Part shown: in pieces, positions 1 through 8,531 of the stretch
Layout: each line of letters starts with the position of its first letter
Position numbering within the stretch: the stretch's first letter is position 1
DNA from: Silene noctiflora
Taxonomy: Eukaryota > Streptophyta > Magnoliopsida > Caryophyllales > Caryophyllaceae
NCBI GenBank assembly: GCA_009801015.1
Contig: VHZZ01007669.1
Location: 12,630-41,598 of the forward strand
Length of the DNA: 28,969 nt
Reading direction: 5' to 3'
Notes under the pieces: generated by a model
Databases searched by the model: none
What the model saw: the letters and a program-made list of their open reading frames with translations, nothing else
Told to the model about the DNA's origin: nothing
Made by a program: the position numbers and the translations under genes

Positions 1-1284
1 TAAGCGAATTATTAAATTACGTACTAACCAAACTCTAATTATATAAATAAATCGTACGTATTATTTTATTACGTCCCCAAGTTCCGACTTAATAACCTAA
101 CACGACATTATAATCAATACCACGCACTCCTTACACCCTTCGACAACCACCCCTTAACACACAACCCGCGACCTCCAACCCCACCGTGGTCAGCCACCAG
201 CACCACGGTGGTCCCCTCCTGACGCCATAAATACAGTCGAACCCAGCCACCACGACAAACACCCACGCCCTAGCCACCAGGTGTACGATCAGATTCAGCA
301 ACACCTCTTTCAACTCGCCTCCAAACTTACCCGACACCAACTCCTACACCACACCTCGCCGCCTATGGAAACCACCGTTGTCACCACTGACCTACGGTGA
401 TTCCAGGGACAGTCCCTCATCTCCTCGAACCAACAAAACCACCGCAGAAACAGCCCAACACCGGCAGCAAATCCAACAAACAACACCTCCCCCGTTTCAC
501 GTTTTTTCGACCACCACTACCACAAACCACCACATACGACCACCACAACGCCACCCCTGAGGTGAACACAACCACCATCAACTATTCCACCCCTACCCAG
601 ATCCATTCGGGTCCAATTGGTGGTTCGAATTAGGATTCGATTCTTCTGTTCCTACCCGCGATAACCACCAGACCCGCCACCTTTACACCCAAATAACCAC
701 CAAGAACCCGGTCGTCGACGGTCAGAGAAAGGTTAGACGAGGTTAGGGTGGTCCATAGCTAGCCTAGGGTCACAGTCACGGTCCTATGGCAGTCACACGG
801 TGGTGTACGGTGGTCAATATACCCGGTCACATGAATTATAAACTAAAAGAGCGATTAACTTGTGAGACGGTCTTACCTCTTAGGCAAATATCGATTAGGT
901 AAAATTGCTAGATCTGCAATTCCTCCCTTCCTCTATAATTTTCAGATTTGTGAAGTCTTATTAGGTCATGGTCTCTCTTCTATTTATATAGTAGGTCAAA
1001 TTAGATTATATTATTTAGTTAGGAAACCGTAAGCAATTCATATAATATATTATTAAATCCCGACTTCCTTAAACTTACACGAAGCCCAAGACACAACCGG
1101 TCCCAATATCAATTCCCGACTCATATTATATTATTCGTCTTACTTATTTATTATTATTATTTAATTATCGTCTTAATTGTAATTATCGATTATTACTATC
1201 TTTATTATTTATTACTACTTAACTTTAATTATTTACGAAACGTAAACTATTCATATAATTCACATCAAAATACGGGGTATTACA
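1..1284 (-). mobile_element. LTR (partial) of an LTR retrotransposon, inserted in an older element
   Basis: Read on the minus strand, the segment begins at 1284 with TGTAATACCCCG, which resembles the usual start of LTRs of some plant Ty3/gypsy chromoviruses (Tekay/Del type). To its right the sequence turns abruptly into gag coding sequence of another element, so 1284/1285 looks like an insertion junction. No convincing gene lies in the 1.28 kb: the short open frames are CCA/CAC-rich low-complexity translations. The other end lies outside the window, so neither the full LTR nor the target duplication can be checked. It contains an inverted repeat at 181-190/202-211 and a TGTGAGACGGTCTTAC-like motif near 860. 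The family name is inference; the junction is seen directly. Confidence 0.55.
181..211. repeat. Perfect 10-bp inverted repeat inside the left LTR
   Basis: CCACCGTGGT at 181-190 is matched by ACCACGGTGG at 202-211, with an 11-base spacer. It could form a GC-rich hairpin. The surrounding stretch (about 150-560) is unusually rich in CCACCA compared with the AT-rich flanks. Confidence 0.7.
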
Positions 1285-3169
1285 ATCTTTCTGTCTGGGG
1301 TTTCGGCCTCCTGACCCTCCTCCCCAATTCCTTCAGAGCCTTGAGCAAGCCAGCAAGGTTGGTGGTGAACCCATAACCCATACTCGCTTACCCTCGGGGG
1401 TGGGTCTGCGCCTGGTTTCTCCTCAGCACCGCCAGAGACTTTGTTCACACTTCTGCTGTCGGGCTTGGATCTTTCACTTTTTTTTCTCCACTGGAGCTTT
1501 CCTGGATACTGGGTCTGAATCGTAGGTCGGCCTCCTGGGTCCAGAATCTTCCCCCAGTCTGATTGCAGCTAGGGCCTTTGTTTGCACATCCTCAAAGGTT
1601 GCGCACGGGTACTTTGTCAGGTCCTTGTATAGATCTGAGCTCTGGTGTAGACCCTGGCGGAAGGCTTCTATAACTGTTGCTACATCACACCTTGGAATTG
1701 CCACCTTCTCCTTGTTGAACCTGTTTAAGAAGTCTCGGGTTGACTCCTTGAACCTTTGCACTATCCGGTACATATCGCTGGTCTGCTTCTCTGGCTTTCT
1801 GCTGCTGGCGAACTGCTGGTTGAAGGCGTTGGCCAAATCTGCAAAAGAGGTTATGCTCCTGTTGGGTAGGCTCACGAACCAGTGCAGAGCTGCTCCAGAT
1901 AGTGTNGATCCAAATCCTTTGCACATGCAGGCTTCCTTTAGCGATCCTGTTGCNGTGACGACCATCATCTTCTGCTTATACTGGTTGATATGGTCCAGGG
2001 GATCAGCGGTTCCATCATAGAGCGTCATGGTTGGGGGCAAGAATTCTTTGGGTACGTTGACGGGAGCTATGCTGTCCACAAAGGGTGAGTCTGCGTAGCT
2101 TTCCCGTGCTGCCTTCTCCAGAGGACGCAGTACTCCCGGTATTTTGTTGATAAGATCTCTCAGCTCCTGATATTGCTGCTCCAACGTACTATCTGCTCAT
2201 GCAACAGAGTTAGAAGTAGAGGGAAAAAAGCTAAAAGGGGTACCTCCCAACCAGGTTCCTCCAGAATGTTGACCACTGGGTGGCTACTTAGCGGTGTTGC
2301 GTTGACTATGGATCCTGGCTACCACCCAGGTGTCTGCTGCAGGGACACTCCTTCTGGCCATGCTCCACTGGGGAAGTGATTTCCTGGTGCTGACGCTGTA
2401 TTCATGAGTAGTCCAGGGTGTCATCCTAGTGCCTGCTGGGTTGGAGTACCTGCAAAGGATTGGAAGTTAGTTCTCGGCAGAGAGCTAACCATAGAATTAC
2501 CTGGTGTCTGCTGCTGAGTGGACGGGTTGTCAAAGGATAAGGCTCCCAATCCTCTGGGCTCGACGGTTCCACTTGGTGTTATTCCTCCCAGATCCAGCCG
2601 GGTGACCAACTCTGAAGGAATTGGCCTAAATGGCCCACGGAAGGTGGCTGGCTCCTGGGTTTGGGGAGGTAGTGCGCTGGTTGCTGGTGCAGATTGGGCC
2701 ACCACTGCGATCTGGGCCCTCAGATCCTGGCTGTCCTTCTTCAGACTCTCGATGGCCTGGTGCAGAGCATCAATTCCTCGAACCACTGCCTGCATCGGAT
2801 TTGGTGTTGAAGGTCCTGCAGTCCTGAATGCTGCCCCCGACGCTGGCTCCTGCATCTGAGTCTGGGCCGGGACTTCACTCCTGCTGGGGCTGCTCTCTCT
2901 ACTCTGCTTCTGCAGTCCTGTCGCGGCAGTTGCCCTAGGCACCTGCTGAGACTTGATGGGTAGCGGCATAATTCTGGGTGAAATGCTGGAAGCAGCCATC
3001 TGACTGGACGCTGGATGTGCACTGACTGGACCGGCAGATGCTGAAGGTCTGGCCCCAGAAGTCTGAGCTGGGTGCTGGATGGACTCGGGCTGGTTCCGGA
3101 CATTACGACGAACAAATTTCACGAAGTTTTGGCGGTAGAAACAATCACTTTGCCCCACGGTGGGCGCCA
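1285..3169 (-). pseudogene. gag of the TAT/Ogre-like retrotransposon, frameshifted and truncated
   Basis: The N-terminal open stretch (about 3150-2421) is rich in Pro, Ser, Ala and Gln, with a short helical segment near 2750 (IDALHQAIESLKKD). It ends at a stop near 2421. The conserved retrotransposon gag domain lies in another frame, 2184-1474, and carries typical motifs: YDGTADPLDHINQYK, GAALHWFVSLP, SFADLANAFNQQF and STRDFLNRFN. Two codons hold ambiguous bases (1906, 1954). Further down, 1448-1285 encodes a KPGADPPPRVSEYG-like continuation, again with shifting frames (a second frame reads GFTTNLAGLLKALKELG, as in related gag proteins). The reading ends at the LTR junction at 1284. Gag would form the particle that packages element RNA. 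Here it is at least twice frameshifted, so it is called a pseudogene. The exact start is uncertain, because the longest open frame runs back through the primer site into the LTR. Confidence 0.8.
3152..3169 (-). other. Primer binding site of the TAT/Ogre-like element
   Basis: On the minus strand TGGCGCCCACCGTGGGGC starts three bases after the LTR end at 3173. TGGCGCC at this place is the usual start of tRNA primer sites in TAT and Athila-type plant gypsy elements. The identity of the tRNA cannot be decided from sequence alone. Confidence 0.65.
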
Positions 3170-3505
3170 AATTGTTTAGGTAAAAATTTACCAAGTTATT
3201 GATTTGATTGCGGGTTAAAATGATTGACCGTTTAGCCTACGAATGAGTTAATGTGACGATGTGAACGAACGAAAGAAACAACGAAAGTAAAGATTGACAC
3301 GAAGTATTTTGGTGACGCGGAAAACCCGGTGTGGGAAAAACTGCAGGGGGTGTCGGAATCCCGCCAACTTTGCACTAAAATCGAGACGGAAACGCAAGAA
3401 TACGGAAATACAAGGATGGTTTTCTACTGAATTTGCTAAGTATAATTGAAATAATCGCTGTTCTTTTCGTTGGATTGATTGTCTTTGTTGTGAGCTCTGG
3501 TTCTG

Positions 3506-3513
3506 CTTATATA
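3506..3513 (-). promoter_or_regulatory. TATA box of the LTR promoter (minus strand)
   Basis: TATATAAG on the minus strand, about 260 bp into the LTR and about 330 bp before its end. That is a normal place for the U3/R boundary promoter. It drives transcription leftward into gag, away from the NLR gene. Confidence 0.55.
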
Positions 3514-3730
3514 GGAGAGTGATGAGTTTAGGGTTTTTTCCAAACAACTTCCTGCTGCAACTCCTATATTCCTGCGTCTGTTGCACCTTTGTAGGAGGTA
3601 GTTGTTGACTTAGCTCCCACTTTTGCGTGAGATATTTCCAGATAGATGTGTTTGTTGGTTTGCTTGATCTTGTGGTCCTTAGTTGTCCAACTCATCAATC
3701 CTTCTTTCCTTCATTCATCTAATGGATATT

Positions 3731-3767
3731 CGCCACGTGGCGCTCTGATAAAAATGATATTTTTATC
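3731..3767. promoter_or_regulatory. Palindromic G-box (CGCCACGTGGCG) and adjacent AT hairpin in the LTR
   Basis: A perfect 12-bp palindrome (3731-3742) is centred on CACGTG, the core bound by plant bZIP and bHLH factors. Four bases further on, GATAAAAAT is repeated inverted after a 3-bp spacer (3747-3767). Both sit in the outer part of the LTR, about 410-445 bp upstream of the NLR start codon. Function is inferred from motif only. Confidence 0.5.
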
Positions 3768-3774
3768 CATAACA

Positions 3775-4174
3775 GCGACCACTATGAAGATTATTGTGAG
3801 AGGGAGAGGGAGTACCATTCGTAGGTAGTTTCAAGCTGATATTTCCCGTGTTCCGGTAATTTGTCTACCTTTACTTATGGCACAGACTGAGAAAATAGGA
3901 GAGTATAGTCATTGGATGATCAATTTACTCATAATAACACACTCGGGATTATGTTTTACTGTAAGAAGGAAGAAGGCAGGCAGTTTCATTATGAGTGGTA
4001 GCTAGGCAGTTGACTATTCAAACTTAACAAGTCAACAAAAACTTTTAATACTCAGAATGTTAGAACACAACAAAATTAACTAACAGCTAATAACACTCAA
4101 ATTCCAGTGAATAAAACTTGGTCCAAATTAAAGTACACAAATTTAGATTGCAACATTGTTCAGTTATTTTTAAA
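3775..4174 (+). promoter_or_regulatory. Upstream region of the NLR gene with paired W-boxes
   Basis: This 400-bp non-coding stretch lies between the LTR edge and the chosen NLR start. TTGACT occurs at 4010-4015 on the plus strand and again on the minus strand at 4030-4035 (AGTCAA), an inverted pair. TTGAC is the core of the W-box bound by WRKY factors, which are regulators of plant immunity genes. No clear TATA box was identified. The region is AT-rich and otherwise shows nothing recognisable. Confidence 0.45.
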
Positions 4175-6886
4175 ATGGACTTTGTGACACCTTTGTTGGG
4201 TATTATTGATACTTGTTACTCTTTCGTAGCGACTCGGGTCAATCATGTTAGAAAGTTCAGACGTAATATGAAGGGGTTGATGACTAAACTTGAGTTACTG
4301 AAGAATGCTAAGGATGATCTAAAACAAGAGGTTTATCTCGCCGACTTAGCGGGGAGGAAGAGTACTAAGCAGGTTACTGGTTGGCTACAAATAGCCGAAA
4401 AGGCCGAAACTGAGGTCAATGATCTTATCCGTGCACAAGCTACACATCAAGCTGGGAAATGTTGCAGTAGACAATCTGGTAATGTATCTTGGTATACAAG
4501 ATATAAGCTTAGTAAGAAATCGCTGAAGAAGGATTCCGAAATTGGTGAACTGATGGCTAGTAAGCCAATTATGAATGTCATTGCTGGTGACTTGCGGCAG
4601 GTAGAAGTAATACCATCTAATCCGACATGGGGATTGGCTGCAACATTAGAGACCGCGATCAGTTATATTGCAGATGATAGTGTTGGAATACTGGGTATTT
4701 ATGGAATGGGTGGAGTAGGGAAGACAACCCTTTTGAAAGAGATCAACAACGAGTACTTATCGAGACCTCATGATTTCGAGGTAGTGATATGGGTAAGTGT
4801 TTCTAAGGATTTTAGTGTGGATCGGATACAATGTTCTCTTTTATCGAGGTTGGGTTTGTCATGGGATGAGAATGAAAGCCAGATGCAGCTTTCTTCAAGG
4901 ATACATTCGTTGATGAGTAGCATTAAGTTCTTACTATTGCTTGATGACTTGTGGCAAGGCCTTGTTTTTGAGGACATAGGAATACCTTTGCCTAGCAAGG
5001 AAAATAAATGCAAAGTTGTGTTCACTACTCGTTCAACTGATGTTTGCTGCGACATGGATGCTAGTAAGACCATGAAAGTTGAATTCTTGAATGAAGAAGA
5101 CTCATGGCAGCTCTTTAGGGAAAAGGTAGGTGAGACGAATGCTATGGATTCACATATAGAGTTTTATAAACAAGCGATTGTCAAAAAATGTGGGGGTCTG
5201 CCACTTGCTCTCATTACAGCAGGAAGGGCCATGGCGAACAAAAAGACCGAGGAAGAATGGAAGTATTCATTAGAAGCTCTTAACAATGCTCCATCAGAAT
5301 TCCGAGGTATGGGAAATGTATTTTCCATCTTGAAGTTTAGCTATGATAATTTAAGTGATGATTCATTGAAGATGTGTTTCTTGTACTGTGCATTATTTCC
5401 TGAAGAATTTCCTCTTGAGAAAGAACAACTCATAGACTATTGGATTGGGGAAGGTTTTTTAGATGGCGAAAATAATTGTAGCCTCCATAACAAGGGGCAC
5501 GCCTTCATAGGTTCGTTGAATGCTGCGTGCCTGCTTGAAACAGGCGAGGAAGAAAACCAGGTAAAGATGCATGATGTTGTAAGGAGCTTTGCGATATGGG
5601 TAGTTTCTAGTGGAGGAAAGAATAAGGAAAAGTTCATGGTCCAAGGTTGTAACGGACTATCTGAGACCCCGAATGTTGAAAAATGGAAGGAGGCTGAGAG
5701 AATTTCGTTATTAGACAATGAAATCAGCATGCTTACAGGGAATCCTATTTGCCCCAACTTATCAACCTTGTTACTCAACTGGAATTGTAGTCTAAGCAAG
5801 ATAACTTCTGATTTTTTCCATTATATGCCTTCCCTTAAAGTGTTGGACTTGTCGGTCACTACCATCCGGGAAATCCCTAAGAGCATTGGCCAACTCGTTG
5901 AATTACGTTTCCTAGATTTGTCAAGGACTAATATAACTTCACTCCCTAATGAGTTAGGATGTCTATTGAAGTTGAGGCACATGGATTTGCAGCGAACTCA
6001 TTTGCTTAAAACAATCCCAAGAAAAGCCATTTTGAGACTTTCAAACCTGAGGGTGTTAAACATGTATTATAGCTATGGAGAGTGGGAATCACCAACACCA
6101 TCTTACGAGATGGAAAGAAGGAAAATAACATTTTCAGACCTGCAATGTTTGAAGCACTTAACTGCCCTTGGAATTACAGTTGCCGAAAATTCTGCTTTGA
6201 AAGAACTTTCTGGTTTTGACAACTTGTTAGATTGTATTCACTATCTTTTCATAAAAGGCTGTCATGGATTGAAGTATCTAATGGTAGCCTCTGCTGATGG
6301 TGGTGGAGAGAAAGTGAGACGGGTAAGCATCTATAACTGCAATACTCTGGAAGAAATAGACTTGGGTTCCGATGAAGAGATAGATTGGTTGCCTAGTCTT
6401 GAGGTTCTATCTTTGCATACTCTTCCTAATTTGAGAGCCATTTGGCGAAAATCAGTAACCCCTAGATGCCATAGAAATCTTCGGTACATTAAGATATGGT
6501 TTTGCCCAAACTTGAAGAATATATCTTGGATTTTGCAGTTACCTAAGCTTGAGAAACTTTATGTCTTTCACTGTGAGGAAATGGAAGAAATTATAGGAGA
6601 AAATGATATTGCCGAAGGAACAGAAGAGCTACATTTTCCTGAACTCAAGATTATATCATTTCGAGGTCTCCCTAAGCTAAGGAGTTTCTCCAAAGTGGTA
6701 CTAAACTCACCAGTGCTTCAGTCTATAGCTCTGATTGATTGTCCGGAGCTTAAGAACCTGCCATTTATGTGTCATTGTACATCCGATTTGCCGACAGTGC
6801 ATTGTAGCAGGAATTGGTGGATGGACTTGGAGTGGGATAATTGTGTCTCAGCCTCTAGTTTAGTACCTCAGTTCATTGCAGTTTGA
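4175..6886 (+). CDS. CC-NBS-LRR disease resistance protein (RPS5/RPS2-like NLR)
   Basis: An intracellular immune receptor: plant CNL proteins sense pathogen effectors directly or through guarded host proteins and trigger defence. The frame is open from 4118, but I chose the ATG at 4175 (context TAAAATGGA) because it gives the MDFV-type N-terminus common in this group; this yields 903 residues. In order: a coiled-coil region (1 to about 150, with a QVTGWLQIAEKAE helix), P-loop GMGGVGKTT (177-185), RNBS-A with VVIWVSVSK (about 201-211), kinase-2 FLLLLDDLW (252-260), RNBS-B VVFTTRS (281-287), GLPLAL (341-346), RNBS-D FLYCALFP (402-409) and MHDVV (465-469). Irregular leucine-rich repeats follow from about 510 to near the end. 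The C-terminus NWWMDLEWDN is typical of RPS5-like proteins. No transmembrane segment, TIR or RPW8 domain is seen. It is intronless, as many RPS5-like genes are, and every core NBS motif is present, so it looks functional. The recognised pathogen cannot be told. Confidence 0.95.
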   Translation: MDFVTPLLGIIDTCYSFVATRVNHVRKFRRNMKGLMTKLELLKNAKDDLKQEVYLADLAGRKSTKQVTGWLQIAEKAETEVNDLIRAQATHQAGKCCSRQSGNVSWYTRYKLSKKSLKKDSEIGELMASKPIMNVIAGDLRQVEVIPSNPTWGLAATLETAISYIADDSVGILGIYGMGGVGKTTLLKEINNEYLSRPHDFEVVIWVSVSKDFSVDRIQCSLLSRLGLSWDENESQMQLSSRIHSLMSSIKFLLLLDDLWQGLVFEDIGIPLPSKENKCKVVFTTRSTDVCCDMDASKTMKVEFLNEEDSWQLFREKVGETNAMDSHIEFYKQAIVKKCGGLPLALITAGRAMANKKTEEEWKYSLEALNNAPSEFRGMGNVFSILKFSYDNLSDDSLKMCFLYCALFPEEFPLEKEQLIDYWIGEGFLDGENNCSLHNKGHAFIGSLNAACLLETGEEENQVKMHDVVRSFAIWVVSSGGKNKEKFMVQGCNGLSETPNVEKWKEAERISLLDNEISMLTGNPICPNLSTLLLNWNCSLSKITSDFFHYMPSLKVLDLSVTTIREIPKSIGQLVELRFLDLSRTNITSLPNELGCLLKLRHMDLQRTHLLKTIPRKAILRLSNLRVLNMYYSYGEWESPTPSYEMERRKITFSDLQCLKHLTALGITVAENSALKELSGFDNLLDCIHYLFIKGCHGLKYLMVASADGGGEKVRRVSIYNCNTLEEIDLGSDEEIDWLPSLEVLSLHTLPNLRAIWRKSVTPRCHRNLRYIKIWFCPNLKNISWILQLPKLEKLYVFHCEEMEEIIGENDIAEGTEELHFPELKIISFRGLPKLRSFSKVVLNSPVLQSIALIDCPELKNLPFMCHCTSDLPTVHCSRNWWMDLEWDNCVSASSLVPQFIAV

Positions 6887-8519
6887 TTGATTGCAAACAA
6901 ACAGAACAACAAAGTACACAGTTTGGTAAGTTTCAACTCTTGAGTATGTCATTTCATTTCATTTTATTTATGGATTCATGCTGCCCGCGGTCACTGTTTT
7001 TACACCGATTAACTCCCTTTATATCACTCATTTGTTTACCTTTTATATTCTTTTTGAGAATTATTATCATCAAAACTTCACAAGTAAACAAATTATTGGG
7101 GCGGAGGGAGTATAAAGTTTGGAAATGTAGAACAGTGCTTCTTCTGAAGCACACACGGACAACAGCTCCAACATATCCAACGTTTTCATCAACGGACATA
7201 TAGACGGTGGAGAATACAGAAGATTGCTCCATCACACCTGCTGGTTTGCTGTATACCTGTTTTTCATGTAGGAAATATTTCATCTAAGAGTTTTTATTCT
7301 CGGATTAGGAGCTTTTAAGAAAATTTAATCCAAGGAACAAGCTGATAATAGTATGGCCATTCTAGAGACTAGATGGTTTATCATATTGTGGTTAGGTCTC
7401 AAAATTGGCAGCTTTGTCTCAAAATATAATGACCCCTTTTAATGTTTCTAGTAACCTTCTTTTTATGCCAACAGTGACATTAATTTCAATATGTAAGGTA
7501 CATAATGATTGCATTAAAATTTTAAACTGTTTGATCCCAGAGTAGTGTTTGAAACAGAAACCGGCAAGGAAATTCGGCTCGAGGGCCTATATTCAGTGGG
7601 TTTCAGCGGGAATAAGATCAATCAATGAAGGGTCAAGAGCCTTATGATGAATGATCATTTTCTTAATGTTAGTGACTAAATTTTGGCTACTGACCCTTGT
7701 TTGCTCAATGAGCCATTCCTATATTCAGTTAATTTTTTACGACTTTTATCGATCCTTTCACTTTTGATTATGTTCTCACTTCAGGTTTGCGTTCAGGCAG
7801 GACAGGCTGAAGGCAATAGGTAACAAGAAAGATGTACCGTTGTACTCTACATCAACATGAGTACCTTCCTGAAATAATGTTTTATTTCAGCTTTTGCCAT
7901 CAGCGAAACCTTATCTGTGTAAGAAATCAGTAACTCTACATCAGATTCATTATTCTGCTACCAGCAAGAGTGTTTGACCCTATACAATCAGAGTGCAGCC
8001 GAGAGTAGTACCACAAGTACAGAAATCGGGTGGACACCAAGTGGCTAGTCTAGGCGGTACAACTAAGGCCGTTTTTTTTGGTTATTGTGGTGTCATTCGA
8101 AGCAGCAAAAGCCGCAGCTTACGAAGGTGGTTGAAGGCTTGAAGCAAAAGCCAAGTCATTAGTCATATATGAATTAAGTTTATGATCATAGCTGTTTGCC
8201 TCTTTCTATTAGGAATGATAAGAATGCTGCATCCTGCAAACCAGCAAGGCTCTCAAGTTAAAGATGCTAGTGGATATCTGTAAAACCACGTACTATCTGT
8301 TTCATTCATTCGTTGATAAGATTTTTGTTTGTGTTTTTTGGGCTTTAATAAGTGTAATAGTTTGTATTATTGTAAAAAAAAAAAAATGGAAGGACTACTG
8401 AAAAAAATTAGATATTTGCATCTTGTGAATAATTTCGCATATCGATCACATTTCTTTACTAGTTGTGAGAAGGTGCCAACTGTTTTGAGATAAATGGAAG
8501 AAATGAGTGATAGATTTAT
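6887..8519. other. 3' flank of the NLR gene, no further gene seen
   Basis: A GTAAGT at 6925 looks like a splice donor just after the stop codon and could begin a 3'-UTR intron. A Stowaway-like remnant lies at 7013-7110. An A13 run at 8374-8386 follows TTAATAAG. No frame longer than about 110 codons is open, and none shows a recognisable domain. The rest is unassigned AT-rich sequence. Confidence 0.6.
7013..7110. mobile_element. Degenerate Stowaway-like MITE
   Basis: The left end reads CTCCCTTTATATCACTCATTTGTTTAC and the right end, reversed, CTCCCTCCGCCCCAATAATTTGTTTAC. Both keep CTCCCT and TTTGTTTAC at the same spacing. CTCCCTCCG is the classic terminus of Stowaway (Tc1/mariner-type) MITEs, which duplicate TA; the right end is followed by TA, while the left is preceded by TTAA. 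About 98 bp long and clearly eroded. Confidence 0.6.
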
Positions 8520-8531
8520 GAGAACTTGAAT
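8520..8531. repeat. Target-site duplication, copy 1 (LINE 3' side)
   Basis: GAGAACTTGAAT, directly repeated at 9622-9633. The following T could add a thirteenth base but merges with the poly(T) run. Confidence 0.85.

Larger units (their letters stand above)
1285..3774 (-). mobile_element. Truncated Ty3/gypsy retrotransposon, TAT/Ogre-like, minus strand
   Basis: Reading down the minus strand there is an LTR (3774-3173), a three-base gap, a TGGCGCC primer binding site (3169), and a gag region running to 1285, where another LTR interrupts it. No protease, reverse transcriptase or integrase remains in the window; they may lie beyond the inserted element, left of position 1. The gag domain type and the TGGCGCC-type primer site fit the TAT/Ogre/Athila side of plant Ty3/gypsy elements. 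Gag is frameshifted, so this copy cannot be autonomous as read. Confidence 0.8.
3173..3774 (-). repeat. LTR (602 bp) of the TAT/Ogre-like element
   Basis: On the minus strand the LTR begins TGTTATGGATAAAAAT (3774) and ends AAACA (3173). Its two ends are imperfect inverted repeats of each other (TGTTATGGATAAAAAT against TGTTTAGGTAAAAAT). A TATA box lies inside on the minus strand. The U3 side carries two strong dyads: CGCCACGTGGCG at 3731-3742 and GATAAAAAT/ATTTTTATC at 3747-3767. The primer site follows directly, which fixes the inner border. The outer border rests on the TG/CA ends and the inverted-repeat match. Confidence 0.75.

Noticed and set aside
614-630. GGTTCGAATT resembling a tRNA B box
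   Set aside because: No A box or cloverleaf around it.
378-633. Overlapping plus-strand open frames
   Set aside because: Thr/Pro/His-rich low-complexity translations of a CCA-rich LTR block, with no domain or coding signature.
2518-2859. Plus-strand open frame of 113 codons
   Set aside because: Antisense shadow of the retrotransposon gag region on the minus strand.
4118-4174. Longer NLR start 19 codons upstream
   Set aside because: The extra residues (MVQIKVHKFR...) do not look like an NLR N-terminus, and the ATG at 4175 has better context. It is still possible; transcript 5' ends would decide.
8374-8386. A13 run after TTAATAAG, suggesting the NLR is a retrocopy
   Set aside because: No matching target duplication was found around the NLR, and intronless RPS5-like genes are common without retroposition.
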